A stretch of DNA of 64,000 nt from CBDBJK01 sp965206395 (GCA_965206395.1 CBDBJK010000020.1:124001-188000), one strand, 5' to 3'. Positions 1 through 9,317 are shown, numbered from the stretch's first letter. The notes: a model not told the origin generated them from the sequence alone. A program made the numbers and translations.

Positions 1-1029
1 GTTCTGGGCCATCCGCTCAGGGTACACGCGAAGGCCTCGCATGACTCCAGCGAACAGGTCGAGGATGTAGTCCAATGCCATGCAGGAGTCGGGGAATATG
101 ATGCGCTCCGCCGAGGAATGGCTGATGTCTCGCTCGCCCCAGAGCGCGACATTTTCCAGCGCGGTGACGGCATGGCCGCGTATCAGACGGGCAAGTCCGC
201 AAACCCGCTCGGTCAGTTCCGGGTTGCGCTTGTGGGGCATGGAAGAGGAACCCGTCTGACCTTCGCTAAACGGCTCCTCGACCTCACGAACCTCGGTGCG
301 CTGTAGGCCGCGAATCTCGGTTGCAAACTTTTCCAGCGAGGCCGCAATCAGGGCCAGTGTCGTGACGAACTGTGCGTGGCGATCGCGTTGGATAATCTGG
401 TTAGATATAGGGGCGGACTCAATTCCCAGCCTCTTGCATACCTTGGCCTCGATAGAAGGCGGCGCGGTGGCGTGAGTTCCGACGGGGCCTGAGATTTTGC
501 CAACGGCGATGGACTCCCTGGCCTGCGCGAGCCTCTGGCGGTTGCGACGCATCTCGTCCCACCATAGAGCTATCTTCAGGCCAAACGTAATAGGCTCAGC
601 GTGGACGCCGTGCGTGCGCCCCATCATGAGCGTGTCTTTGTGCTCAAGCGCTCTGGTCTGCAATGCCTCAAGGAGGCTATTAATCTCCTCGTCAAGGAGG
701 TCTGCGGCATCCATAAGCTGGAGATTGGTCGCTGTGTCCCAAACGTCGCTGGAGGTAAGGCCGAGGTGAATCCAGCGACCTTCCGGCCCTAGGCTCTCGG
801 TGATGGAACTCAGGAATGCGGTGACATCGTGGCGCGTACGTGCGAGAATCTCGTAGAGGCGTTCCATATTGTGGGTGGCGTGTCGCAGCTTCGCCATGTC
901 CTCAGCCGGGATAACGCCTTCCTCTGTCCACGCCTCGCACACCGCAAGCTCCACCATGAGCCACTTGTCGAATTTGTTTTCGTCCGACCAGACCTGTTTC
1001 ATTCTCGGCCTGGCATATCGCTCTATCAT
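1..1029 (-). CDS. purB: Adenylosuccinate lyase, 3' end outside window
   Basis: Cleaves SAICAR to AICAR and adenylosuccinate to AMP in purine synthesis (family knowledge). The reading frame is open from the ATG at 1029 to the left edge, 343 codons, so about 80-100 C-terminal residues are missing. The fumarase/aspartase-superfamily signature SSSMPHKRNP is present, as are the TSSDVWDTA and MGRTHGVHA blocks that carry substrate-binding and catalytic His/Ser residues. The start MIERYARPRM matches the usual PurB N-terminus. It lies 22 bp downstream of purE and is the last visible gene of the purine operon. Confidence 0.95.
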   Translation of the reverse strand, partial: MIERYARPRMKQVWSDENKFDKWLMVELAVCEAWTEEGVIPAEDMAKLRHATHNMERLYEILARTRHDVTAFLSSITESLGPEGRWIHLGLTSSDVWDTATNLQLMDAADLLDEEINSLLEALQTRALEHKDTLMMGRTHGVHAEPITFGLKIALWWDEMRRNRQRLAQARESIAVGKISGPVGTHATAPPSIEAKVCKRLGIESAPISNQIIQRDRHAQFVTTLALIAASLEKFATEIRGLQRTEVREVEEPFSEGQTGSSSMPHKRNPELTERVCGLARLIRGHAVTALENVALWGERDISHSSAERIIFPDSCMALDYILDLFAGVMRGLRVYPERMAQN

Positions 1030-1051
1030 TGACCCGTTGTCCTCCGAATGG

Positions 1052-1510
1052 CTAGCGGCTTTTCAGGCCCTCGCGGTAATTGTCGTATGCCTTGCGAATG
1101 CTCTCGTGCTTGATGCCCAGGATTTGGGCTGCAAGAAAGGCTGCGTTGCGCGCTCCCCATGAGCCGACTGCGACGCAGGCAACAGGGATACCCGGCGGCA
1201 TCTGCGCGATAGCATAAAGGGAGTCGATGCCCTTGAGGTCGCTTGTCGGCAAAGGAACACCTATGATGGGCAACGTCGTCCACGACGCCAGCACGCCTGG
1301 AAGTCCGGCAGAGCCACCCGCGCCCGCGATGATGGCCTCGATGCCCCGGCTGCGGGCAGTCTGACCGTATTCCATGACTTTCTCAGGAGTGCGGTGCGCG
1401 GACATGACGACCATCTCATAGTCGATGCCCATCTGTTCGAGCACTTTTGATGTTTCCTGCATCAGCGGCTCGTCCGAACTGCTGCCCATGACTACGCCAA
1501 CTAACGGCAT
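1052..1510 (-). CDS. purE: PurE, N5-CAIR mutase / AIR carboxylase
   Basis: Produces CAIR in purine synthesis. It has 152 residues, normal for bacterial PurE. The N-terminal phosphate-binding GSSSD and the SAHRTP block with the catalytic His (residue 39) are present. The third conserved block reads AGAGGSAGLPG: the His that class I enzymes usually have in GAAHLPG is Gly (residue 69). No purK, which makes the N5-CAIR substrate of class I PurE, is adjacent. The gene sits between purD (73 bp upstream) and purB. The family call is firm; which substrate form it uses is open. Confidence 0.93.
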   Translation of the reverse strand: MPLVGVVMGSSSDEPLMQETSKVLEQMGIDYEMVVMSAHRTPEKVMEYGQTARSRGIEAIIAGAGGSAGLPGVLASWTTLPIIGVPLPTSDLKGIDSLYAIAQMPPGIPVACVAVGSWGARNAAFLAAQILGIKHESIRKAYDNYREGLKSR

Positions 1511-1583
1511 AATTCCTGTACTCCCTCATCTAAGCTCAAATGAAAATGCAGATTAGCCCTTAATGCCGTGGCATCTTCATCAT

Positions 1584-2882
1584 TTATGTTACGAGTGGCA
1601 AACTGTTCGAAGAAGACTCGGCGATGTCCTTGCGATAGTACGCGCCCTTGAATTGAACTCGCCCTGCGTTCGCGTACACTTTTCGCCGTGCTTCCTCAAT
1701 CGTGCTTCCTAACGCCGACACGGTGAGAACACGACCGCCGTTCGTAACCACACTCGTGCCTGTGCCGCCTTCCTCAGGATACAACTGTGTTCCAGCGTGG
1801 AACACGGTCACGTCGCTATCAAGCTCGCTAAGCCCTTCTATCATGTAGCCGGTGGAGTATGCGCCCGGATAGCCGCCGGACGCGACGACAACACCGACAC
1901 ACGCCCGCACGTCCCACTCGATAACCAGATCATCGAGCTTGCCTTGTGCAGTCTTCATCATAGCTTCCAACAGATCGGTTTTCAATCGAGGCAGAATGAC
2001 CTGTGTTTCGGGGTCTCCGAGGCGGCAGTTGAATTCGATCACTTTGGGGCCTTCGGCAGTGAGCATCAAGCCCGCGTACAGGATGCCACAATAAGGGCTT
2101 CCTTGCGCTACCAGCCCCCTGGCTACTGGTTCCATGATTTCCTCGCGCACTCGCTGCTCCAACGCGGCATTCCAGACGGAAGGAGGACTATAGCTTCCCA
2201 TGCCGCCAGTATTCGGCCCAGTGTCGCGGTCACCGATGCGCTTGTAGTCGCAGGCGGCGACCATCGGCGAAACGCGCTCGCCGTCCACGAAGGCAAAGAC
2301 GCTTATCTCCTGACCTTCAAGGCATTCTTCTATGAGCACACGGTCTCCTGCTGCTCCAAACGCCTTCTCGACCATCTGTTCATGCACAGCAGCTTGGGCC
2401 TCATCAAGCGTTTGCGCCACGACGACGCCCTTGCCAGCGGCCAGACCGTCCGCCTTGACGACGACGGGCAGGGGAGAGGCTTCCAGGAAGTTCAGTGCGT
2501 TGTCGTATGATGAAAATGTCTTCGCCGTCGCCGTCGGGACGTTATGAAGCAGCATAAGCTCTTTGGCAAAACTCTTGCTGCCCTCGATTTGCGCGGCGTT
2601 CTTCGTCGGGCCGAATATGAGCAGACCAACCTCCTGAAAGCGGTCTACAATGCCATCAGCAAGCGGCGCTTCCGGGCCTACGATGGTGAAGTCTATGCTG
2701 TTTTCCTTGGCAAACCCCAGCAGGCCATCGATGTCGGTTGCGCTTATCGGGACATTGCTTCCAAGCTCTGCGGTGCCTGCATTGCCCGGCGCAACAAAAA
2801 GCTCCGACGTCAGATGGCTCTGGCTTATCTTCCATGCGATGGCGTGCTCTCTCGCGCCGTTGCCGATTAGCAGGACTTTCAT
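1584..2882 (-). CDS. purD: Phosphoribosylamine-glycine ligase (GAR synthetase)
   Basis: ATP-grasp enzyme joining phosphoribosylamine and glycine, the second step of purine synthesis. Its 432 residues match the family. The N-terminus MKVLLIGNGAREHAIAWK is the standard PurD start, the ATP-grasp core contains KADGLAAGKGVVV, and GPNTGGMGSYSPP and EFNCRLGDPETQ are the diagnostic later blocks. Its start overlaps the stop of the upstream MazG-like gene by 4 bp, indicating translational coupling. The C-terminal tail beyond KDIAE is short. Confidence 0.97.
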   Translation of the reverse strand: MKVLLIGNGAREHAIAWKISQSHLTSELFVAPGNAGTAELGSNVPISATDIDGLLGFAKENSIDFTIVGPEAPLADGIVDRFQEVGLLIFGPTKNAAQIEGSKSFAKELMLLHNVPTATAKTFSSYDNALNFLEASPLPVVVKADGLAAGKGVVVAQTLDEAQAAVHEQMVEKAFGAAGDRVLIEECLEGQEISVFAFVDGERVSPMVAACDYKRIGDRDTGPNTGGMGSYSPPSVWNAALEQRVREEIMEPVARGLVAQGSPYCGILYAGLMLTAEGPKVIEFNCRLGDPETQVILPRLKTDLLEAMMKTAQGKLDDLVIEWDVRACVGVVVASGGYPGAYSTGYMIEGLSELDSDVTVFHAGTQLYPEEGGTGTSVVTNGGRVLTVSALGSTIEEARRKVYANAGRVQFKGAYYRKDIAESSSNSLPLVT

Positions 2883-3265
2883 CTGTTGACCGACTTTCGG
2901 ACAAGCTTACCCGACGACTCCTCAACCTGATGGGTCTCGTTCGTCTTGCTATCGTTTTTCTTCGCGACCGCTAGACACGCCTGTTTCCCCGAAACATCAA
3001 GGGTCAGGACTGTGCCCAGGACGACGAATGCGACATCGGCAAGCTCAATGGCTCCGTCTTCCAGATTACCCTTGTTAAGCTCCTTGGCATGCTCGCCGAC
3101 CTCTTCCATTAGAAACGAGAGTCGATTGCGAAGCGTTACCAGCGAATCATCAGGAGATGTTTGCGGGTCTACCATCGAAACACCAAACCGTTCGTGAAAA
3201 TCGTACACGCTTCCCGCTATGCGAGAAATTGTCGAAATGAATTCGTCTCTTGTCAACTTGTTCAT
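2879..3265 (-). CDS. MazG-like nucleotide pyrophosphohydrolase
   Basis: 128 residues. The segment MEEVGEHAKEL followed by IELADV gives the EExxE...ExxD metal-binding motif of the all-alpha NTP pyrophosphatase (MazG) superfamily, which hydrolyses (d)NTPs to monophosphates. It overlaps purD by 4 bp and follows the TfoX-like gene by 18 bp, so it is part of the purine operon. A role in removing damaged or excess purine nucleotides is plausible from context only. The C-terminal 30 residues are Lys/Glu-rich and not diagnostic. The substrate cannot be read from the sequence. Confidence 0.75.
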   Translation of the reverse strand: MNKLTRDEFISTISRIAGSVYDFHERFGVSMVDPQTSPDDSLVTLRNRLSFLMEEVGEHAKELNKGNLEDGAIELADVAFVVLGTVLTLDVSGKQACLAVAKKNDSKTNETHQVEESSGKLVRKSVNR

Positions 3266-3283
3266 TGCCTGCCCTTGTCAAAA

Positions 3284-3640
3284 TCACTCGGATGATGAGA
3301 CGTAGTTATATCCAGCCTCTAGCCAGGGCAGCACATCACCGATGTCTTCTGGAAGCAACAGTACAAACTGCACCCAACCGTTGAACTCCCCGTCACCCGA
3401 TGGCGAGATGAACGGCGACACGCCCGCCAGGGTCAATGCCTGCGCTAGTAGTTCGTCGGGAAGGGTCATGGCTACAACGCCCTCCAACAAGATTGCGAAA
3501 GTTTCTCCTCTTACCAGATAGCTTACGCCGCCGAACAACTTATCAGACGTTACATCTAACCCAAGCAGAATTTGATCGTCGAGGGCGGCCCTGACCTCCT
3601 CGTCAATCGTAACCTCTTCGTCGTAGTTCTCTGTTGTCAC
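3284..3640 (-). CDS. TfoX N-terminal-domain-like small protein
   Basis: 118 residues, acidic. The core KLFGGVSYLVRGETFAILL with the later MTLPDELLAQAL and GWVQFVLL resembles the TfoX N-terminal fold (K-x-FGG-V-x(4)-G start, then a W-V block), a family of small proteins often annotated as competence regulators but mostly of unknown role. It sits between guaA and the MazG-like gene with gaps of 10 and 18 bp, so it is co-transcribed with the purine genes. The family call rests on pattern similarity only. Confidence 0.5.
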   Translation of the reverse strand: MTTENYDEEVTIDEEVRAALDDQILLGLDVTSDKLFGGVSYLVRGETFAILLEGVVAMTLPDELLAQALTLAGVSPFISPSGDGEFNGWVQFVLLLPEDIGDVLPWLEAGYNYVSSSE

Positions 3641-3650
3641 TAGAAAAAAC

Positions 3651-5321
3651 CTACTCCCACTCGATAGTGCCGGGCGGTTTGCTCGTAATGTCGTAGACGA
3701 CCCGGTTAACTCCGTCTACCTCGTTTGCGATGCGATTGGAGATGCGGGCAAGCACGTCGTAGGGAAGGCGTGCCCAATCAGCAGTCATGGCGTCGTCGCT
3801 GGTAACCGCGCGAATAGCTATGACGTAGCCGTAGGTGCGGAAGTCGCCCATTACGCCGACGCTGTGAGTGTCGGTCAGCACCGCGAAGCTTTGCCACAGA
3901 TCACGGTACAGGTTGTTAGCCTTGATCTCGTCCATCACAATCCAGTCGGCGGCCCGCAGCACCTCCAGCTTGTCGTGCGTCACCTCACCTATAATGCGTA
4001 TTGCCAGTCCAGGGCCTGGGAATGGCTGGCGGTAAACCATCTCTTCCGGCAGACCCAGCTCCAAACCTACCTCACGCACCTTGTCCTTGAACAGATAACG
4101 TAGAGGCTCTACAAGGTTCAGCTTCATGTTCTGAGGCAGACCGCCAACGTTGTGATGTGTCTTAATCTTGGCGGAGACCTTGCTTTCGTCCGTCTTGCTT
4201 TCGATAACGTCAGGGTAGAGCGTGCCCTGAGTAAGGAAGTTTACTTCGCCGAGGCGTGCGGCCTCTTCATCGAAGACTCTGATGAACTCCTCGCCAATGC
4301 GCCGACGCTTCTGCTCAGGGTCGACAACGCCTTTCAACGCGCCCAGGAAATTCTCGGTGGCATCGGCATGGACAAGATTTACCTTCATGTATTTCTCGAA
4401 GGTACTGACAACCCTCTCAGGCTCGTCTCGACGCATGAGGCCGTTGTTCACGAATATGCAAGTAAGCTGGTCTCCAACTGCCCGATGCACCAGCGTCGCG
4501 GCCACAGCGGAGTCAACGCCGCCGGACAGCGCGCAGATGACCTTGCCTGAACCCACCTGGTTTTTGATGCCCTGGATAGCTTCGGCTGCAAAGTTGCCTG
4601 CCGTCCAGAGACCTTTGCACCCACAGACCTTGTACAGAAAATTCTCAAGCAGCGCCTTGCCTTGCGGAGTATGCGCAACCTCTGGGTGAAACTGTATGCC
4701 AAGCATCCCCTGGCTGTTACCCAGGACAGCGATAGGCGAGTTGTCAGTATAGGCCAGAGATACAAAGCCCGGCGGCGTCTCGGTAATGCGGTCGCCGTGG
4801 CTCATCCACACCGGCATAGACATAGGCAGACCGTTGAATAGAGGTTCCTCTGATGTATTCTGGTGAAGCACAGCGTGGCCGTACTCCTTGCTAGTGGCAG
4901 GGGTGACTTTACCGCCAAGCTGGTGCACCATGACTTGCATCCCGTAACATATGCCCAACACCGGCAGGCGGCTGTCGTAGACCCATGCAGGGGCGAGGGG
5001 AGCGTCCTCTGCATAAACGCTGGCAGGGCCTCCCGTCAGGATGACGCCCTTGGGGTTCAGGTGGGCCACCGTCTCCCAGGGCGCGTCATGAGGGATAATC
5101 TCGCAGTAGACCTTGCTTTCTCTTATCCGACGTGCAATTAGCCTGCTGTACTGCGAGCCGAAGTCTATGACGAGAACAGTCTCCTTCTGCACTCTGGACG
5201 AAGGCTCAGACAGAGACTCCTGACCGCCTTTCTTTCTGGCGATTTCTAGGTAGGCCGAAACCTCCAGATCATCGCTGGTGACTACTCGGTGGCTCGGTGT
5301 AAGTTGGGGTTCTTGTGTCAT
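3651..5321 (-). CDS. guaA: GMP synthase (glutamine-hydrolysing)
   Basis: Converts XMP to GMP. The class I glutamine amidotransferase domain begins at ETVLVIDFGSQYS with nucleophile Cys in GICYGMQ and His/Glu in FHPEV. The ATP pyrophosphatase domain has the P-loop ALSGGVDSAV, and the dimerisation domain ends in KPPGTIEWE. It is complete at 556 residues. About 46 residues precede the usual start. The ATG at 5321 has an AGAAGGA ribosome binding site at good spacing, so the extension is probably real, although an internal GTG just before the conserved start is possible. It is first in the purine operon and divergent from tsaC. Confidence 0.96.
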   Translation of the reverse strand: MTQEPQLTPSHRVVTSDDLEVSAYLEIARKKGGQESLSEPSSRVQKETVLVIDFGSQYSRLIARRIRESKVYCEIIPHDAPWETVAHLNPKGVILTGGPASVYAEDAPLAPAWVYDSRLPVLGICYGMQVMVHQLGGKVTPATSKEYGHAVLHQNTSEEPLFNGLPMSMPVWMSHGDRITETPPGFVSLAYTDNSPIAVLGNSQGMLGIQFHPEVAHTPQGKALLENFLYKVCGCKGLWTAGNFAAEAIQGIKNQVGSGKVICALSGGVDSAVAATLVHRAVGDQLTCIFVNNGLMRRDEPERVVSTFEKYMKVNLVHADATENFLGALKGVVDPEQKRRRIGEEFIRVFDEEAARLGEVNFLTQGTLYPDVIESKTDESKVSAKIKTHHNVGGLPQNMKLNLVEPLRYLFKDKVREVGLELGLPEEMVYRQPFPGPGLAIRIIGEVTHDKLEVLRAADWIVMDEIKANNLYRDLWQSFAVLTDTHSVGVMGDFRTYGYVIAIRAVTSDDAMTADWARLPYDVLARISNRIANEVDGVNRVVYDITSKPPGTIEWE

Positions 5322-5448
5322 TTTTCCTTCTCAAGGTCAGTCTGGTGTGACTGGCGGAGCGTCAAGTAAATGCCGTAGGGATGGCCTGCGAACGGTTTCC
5401 AAGGCTAACATCTATGATATACTATTTCAAGCTTGAAGTAGGACTCCA

Positions 5449-6087
5449 ATGCCCGTATTCAATGCAGACAAGGCCCTTCAAGACCAGGTAGAAACCGCCG
5501 TGCGAATTCTCAAAGGCGGTGGAGTCGTGGCTATCCCCACGGACACGTTACACGGCCTGGCGGCAGATGCGCTGAACGAAAATGCGGTGAAGCGCATCTT
5601 TAACATCAAGGGACGCTCGAAAGGCATGGCGCTTCCCCTGCTTCTGGCAGATGTCGACGACATCGTTAAATGGGCGGTAGACATTCCAGACACGGCCTGG
5701 CTTGTGGCACGGCGATTCTGGCCCGGCGCGCTGACGCTAGTTCTGAAGAAAAACGAAAGTATCTCAGACGCGGTTTCTGGCGGCCTGGACACCATCGCGC
5801 TGAGAGTGCCGAACCATCAAGTGCCGAGAGCAATCGCAAGAGGATTGGGAGCGCCCATCACCGGCACAAGCGCGAACCGCAGCGGCAGGCCGGGCCTTAC
5901 TACAGCGGAAGCAGTACGCCGCGAGTTCGGCAGTGAGGTAGACTTGGTTATAGGTGCCGATGAGGCCTCGATGGGCCTGGCATCGACAATGCTTGACCTG
6001 TCAGGGAATCAACCCCGTATATTGCGCGAAGGAGCTGTGTCGCTGCGTGAGATTGAGGAGATATGCGGAGAAGGCATACTCACTTGA
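5449..6087 (+). CDS. tsaC: Threonylcarbamoyl-AMP synthase (YrdC/Sua5 family)
   Basis: Makes threonylcarbamoyl-AMP from Thr, bicarbonate and ATP for the universal t6A37 tRNA modification. Its 212 residues cover the YrdC domain: the PTDT-GLA block near residue 30, the KGR-K block, RFWPGALTLVL, LRVPNH, and the TSAN-SG block. The length suits the TsaC form without the extra Sua5 C-terminal domain. AGGA lies 6 nt before the ATG. It starts the plus-strand operon, divergent from guaA across 127 bp. Confidence 0.93.
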   Translation: MPVFNADKALQDQVETAVRILKGGGVVAIPTDTLHGLAADALNENAVKRIFNIKGRSKGMALPLLLADVDDIVKWAVDIPDTAWLVARRFWPGALTLVLKKNESISDAVSGGLDTIALRVPNHQVPRAIARGLGAPITGTSANRSGRPGLTTAEAVRREFGSEVDLVIGADEASMGLASTMLDLSGNQPRILREGAVSLREIEEICGEGILT

Positions 6088-6102
6088 TAGAAGGACGTGA
6101 CG

Positions 6103-7116
6103 TTGAATCTCATTTCCACAATTGACGATCTGTCGGCCCGCGTGGAAGCCGAGTTAAGCAACATCGTAAACTCTCGAGAGATGCCGCTCTATCGCATGAT
6201 GTCCTATCACATGGGCTGGCACGATGAGCGCGGCCTGTCCGACACACCTCTGACAAAGCAGCGCACTCACGGCCTATTGTGCCTGCTGGCCTGCCGTGCT
6301 GCCGGTGGTGACCTCGATATTGCCCTGCCAGCGGCCTCGGCTGTGGAGCTTGTGCAGAACTTTTGCGAAATTCACGACGACGTTCAGGGGGGCAACCCGC
6401 AGCGCGACAACCGAGACGCCGTCTGGTGGGTCTGGGGGCCTGCTCAGGCCATCAACACCGGCGACGGAATGCACGCCCTCGCGCGCCTTGCGTTGTTCCG
6501 GCTTCTCGATAGGGGCGTCTCATCCGATAAAACTTTCCGGGCGGTTCAGATTCTCGACGAAGCCAGCCTGCAAACCTGCGAGGGCCGTTTCCTCGACATT
6601 GAGGCCCAGGAACGCATCGACATGAGCCTCGACGCCTATATCAGGATGACAGAGAACAAGTCAGGGGCGCTGGTGTCCTGCGCGATGATGCTTGGCGTTC
6701 TGGCGGCAACGGAGGACGAACGCATCCTCAACGCGCTTGGGGTTTGCGGTGCAAAGCTAGGCGTGGCTATGCAAATGCGTGCCGATATGCGAGAGCTTTG
6801 GAAGCCCGGCGACGAAGACACCGCTCCCAGCACCGAGGTCATGAACAAGATGAAACTTCTGCCAGTGGTGTACGCCCTGGAGAAAGCTAACGTAAGCGAT
6901 AAACGCAGAATAGGCGAGATATATTTCAAACGTGTGCTTGAGCCTGACGACGTGGTAAAACTGCGCGGTGTTATTGAGGAAATGGGTGTCAGGGACGCCT
7001 GTGAGAAGCTGGTCATGCAATACCGCGATGGGGTGGTGGCGTCTCTAAACATTCCTGGCATATCCGCAGATGGCAGGGCAGACATCGAAAATTTCGCAGA
7101 CTCGCTGATTGGGTGA
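6103..7116 (+). CDS. Polyprenyl synthetase family protein, degenerate Asp motifs
   Basis: All-alpha isoprenyl diphosphate synthase-like protein of about 337 residues. The first Asp-rich region reads EIHDDVQGGNPQRD where this branch usually has HDDIQDG-(E/D)RR. The second reads MQMRADMRELW where DD is expected. Both metal-binding motifs are thus weakened, and the enzyme may be inactive or altered. A GTG at 6097 is possible, but the AAGGA at 6091-6095 is only 1 nt from it and 7 nt from the TTG at 6103, so 6103 is preferred. It sits 15 bp after tsaC and its stop overlaps the next possible start by 4 bp. Confidence 0.72.
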   Translation: MNLISTIDDLSARVEAELSNIVNSREMPLYRMMSYHMGWHDERGLSDTPLTKQRTHGLLCLLACRAAGGDLDIALPAASAVELVQNFCEIHDDVQGGNPQRDNRDAVWWVWGPAQAINTGDGMHALARLALFRLLDRGVSSDKTFRAVQILDEASLQTCEGRFLDIEAQERIDMSLDAYIRMTENKSGALVSCAMMLGVLAATEDERILNALGVCGAKLGVAMQMRADMRELWKPGDEDTAPSTEVMNKMKLLPVVYALEKANVSDKRRIGEIYFKRVLEPDDVVKLRGVIEEMGVRDACEKLVMQYRDGVVASLNIPGISADGRADIENFADSLIG

Positions 7117-7121
7117 TTACC

Positions 7122-8318
7122 TTGGCCGACAAGAAAACAGTTGAGGACATCGACGTTGCCGGTAAGACCATCCTGGTGAGAGTCGACTATAACGTCCCCT
7201 TCCATCCAAGCACTACGGACATCTCCGATGACAGCCGTATCAGGGCGTCCCTTCCAACACTGCGTTATCTCATCGAGCGCGGGTGCAGGGTCGTGTTGTG
7301 CTCGCACATGGGCCGTCCGAGGGGCAAGATTGTCGAAGACATGCGGATGACGCCCGCGTCCACACGATTGTCAGAGTTGCTTGAGATACCCGTAGCGCAA
7401 GCCCTGGACTGCGTCGGCCCCGATGTTCAAAAGGCGGTCAGGGCGCTTCAGTCTGGCGGCGTGATTATGCTTGAAAACCTGAGATTCCATGACGGCGAGG
7501 AGAAGAATGACGCTGAGTTCGCGTCGGCACTGGCATCGCTGGCAGAGGTGTACGTTGACGATGCCTTCGGCACGGCGCATAGGGCGCACGCATCCACCGA
7601 GGGCGTGACGCACTTTCTGCCGTCGGTGGCCGGATTCCTAATGTCCACCGAGCTTGAGATGCTGGGCCGTGCGCTCGAATCGCCGCGCCGTCCCTTCGCC
7701 GCCATTATGGGCGGGGCCAAGGTGTCCGATAAGATCGCAGTGCTAGAGAATCTGGCGGGTAGGGTGGACACCCTTATAGTTGGCGGTGGCATGGCCGCGA
7801 CCTTCTTCAAGGCGGAGGGCCTGGAAATAGGCGACTCTCTGGTGGAGGAGGAACGAGTCCAGTTCGCCAGCGATTTCAAGCGGACGGCTAAGGAGAAGGG
7901 GCTGAATCTGTTGCTGCCGGTTGACGTAGTGGTAGCTGACGACTTCTCCGCAACTGCGAGCCATCGCACCGTAGGCATTGCAGACATACCGGCTGGCTGG
8001 CGTGTAATGGACATCGGGCCTCAGACCATTTCCCTGTTTGAGAATGCGCTGAATGTCTCAAAGACCGTTGTGTGGAATGGCCCGATGGGCGTGTTCGAAT
8101 GGGAGCCATTCGCGCAGGGTACTATACGAATCGCTAACGTCCTATCAGGCTTGAGCGACGCTACCATAGTGGTGGGCGGCGGTTCGACCGCGGAGGCAGT
8201 CGGCAGCCTGGGCTTGGCTGACAAGATGACGCACGTCTCGACAGGCGGCGGAGCCTCTCTAGAATTCCTGGAGGGCAAGGTTCTGCCCGGAGTCGCAGCC
8301 CTTCTAGACAAAGATTAA
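7122..8318 (+). CDS. pgk: Phosphoglycerate kinase
   Basis: Transfers phosphate from 1,3-bisphosphoglycerate to ADP in lower glycolysis. Full length, about 398 residues. The N-terminal block ILVRVDYNVP, CSHMGRPRG, the hinge region IMGGAKVSDK, NGPMGVFE and the C-terminal nucleotide-binding VGGGSTAEA are all present. The TTG at 7122 gives the usual start (ADKKTVEDID). A GTG at 7113 that overlaps the upstream stop is an alternative, and neither has a strong ribosome binding site. Together with apgM and tpiA it makes a glycolysis cluster. Confidence 0.96.
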   Translation: MADKKTVEDIDVAGKTILVRVDYNVPFHPSTTDISDDSRIRASLPTLRYLIERGCRVVLCSHMGRPRGKIVEDMRMTPASTRLSELLEIPVAQALDCVGPDVQKAVRALQSGGVIMLENLRFHDGEEKNDAEFASALASLAEVYVDDAFGTAHRAHASTEGVTHFLPSVAGFLMSTELEMLGRALESPRRPFAAIMGGAKVSDKIAVLENLAGRVDTLIVGGGMAATFFKAEGLEIGDSLVEEERVQFASDFKRTAKEKGLNLLLPVDVVVADDFSATASHRTVGIADIPAGWRVMDIGPQTISLFENALNVSKTVVWNGPMGVFEWEPFAQGTIRIANVLSGLSDATIVVGGGSTAEAVGSLGLADKMTHVSTGGGASLEFLEGKVLPGVAALLDKD

Positions 8319-8468
8319 ACGAAAATATAAGAACTGTAATGATCAATCTCACCTCTAATGACCGATGCAGAATTGTGAAATCCTTAAATTTGCGCTAGAC
8401 AACCTCATGCGAAGATACAGCAACGTACAAGAATGTCGTTGGATTTAGCATGGGAGAGAGATGCCATT

Positions 8469-9317
8469 ATGCGATTAGAAAATCGTGTTGCAATAATTAC
8501 CGGGGCAGGGAGGGGCATTGGCCGTGCCATTGCCCTGGCCTATGCTAAAGAGGGCGCTAGACTCTCCCTAGTGGCTCGCACTCTCAGCGAATTGGAAGAG
8601 ACAGCTTGCCTAGTCAGAACCATAGGTGCAGGAGCCTCCGTATTTCCCACAGATGTATCTGACCAGACCCAAGTGGAGGATATGGTTGAGCAAACTCTGC
8701 GGAAGTTTTCAACTATAGATGTATTGGTCAATAATGCGGCCATAGTTGGGCCTATAGCCCCTCTCGAAGACACTGACGTTTCTGCCTGGATCAACACGAT
8801 TCATGTCAACCTGATCGGTCCTTACCTTTGCTGCCGAGCAGTGCTACCTACCATGCTAAAGCGGAACCAGGGTAAGATAATCAATGTGACTTCTGGCTTG
8901 CGTCAACAGGGTGACAATCGTCGCTCATTTCGCAAGATGGGGGCATATCTCTCTTCAAAGGCAGGTGTAACCAGGCTCACCGAACTCCTTGCACAACAGT
9001 TGGAGGGCAAGAATGTCTATGTCAACTCGTTGTCTCCGGCGGGAAGTAGTCGAATGCTGGAAGAGTTGGAGGAAGAAGCTAAGAAAATAGGGGACACTGC
9101 GGCTTTAGAAGCTGCGCAGAGAGTCATGAAAGCGGACCCTAGTGAGCGATCAGCTGAGGCTGCTGTATTGTTGGCAAGTGATTCCTCTGGTAATCTAAGT
9201 GGGCGCGCCATGCTGCTTGGGTTTGTTGACTCAGATCACTTTCCATCTCAGATACCAGACATCATGGCATCTGACGCCTTTACAATGCGGTTAATAACGC
9301 TAGATCACAACGAGTAG
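8469..9317 (+). CDS. Short-chain dehydrogenase/reductase (SDR)
   Basis: Classical SDR of about 282 residues with a Rossmann fold: cofactor motif TGAGRGIG near the N-terminus, NNAA, catalytic Ser in NVTSG, and the Tyr-Lys pair in YLSSK. The ATG at 8433 is in frame, but 8469 has GGGAGAGAG upstream and yields the usual MRLENRVAIITG start. The substrate is unknown. It has its own 150-bp upstream gap and visibly more A/T-rich codons than pgk and apgM on either side, so it may be a later insertion into the glycolysis cluster. Confidence 0.88.
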   Translation: MRLENRVAIITGAGRGIGRAIALAYAKEGARLSLVARTLSELEETACLVRTIGAGASVFPTDVSDQTQVEDMVEQTLRKFSTIDVLVNNAAIVGPIAPLEDTDVSAWINTIHVNLIGPYLCCRAVLPTMLKRNQGKIINVTSGLRQQGDNRRSFRKMGAYLSSKAGVTRLTELLAQQLEGKNVYVNSLSPAGSSRMLEELEEEAKKIGDTAALEAAQRVMKADPSERSAEAAVLLASDSSGNLSGRAMLLGFVDSDHFPSQIPDIMASDAFTMRLITLDHNE

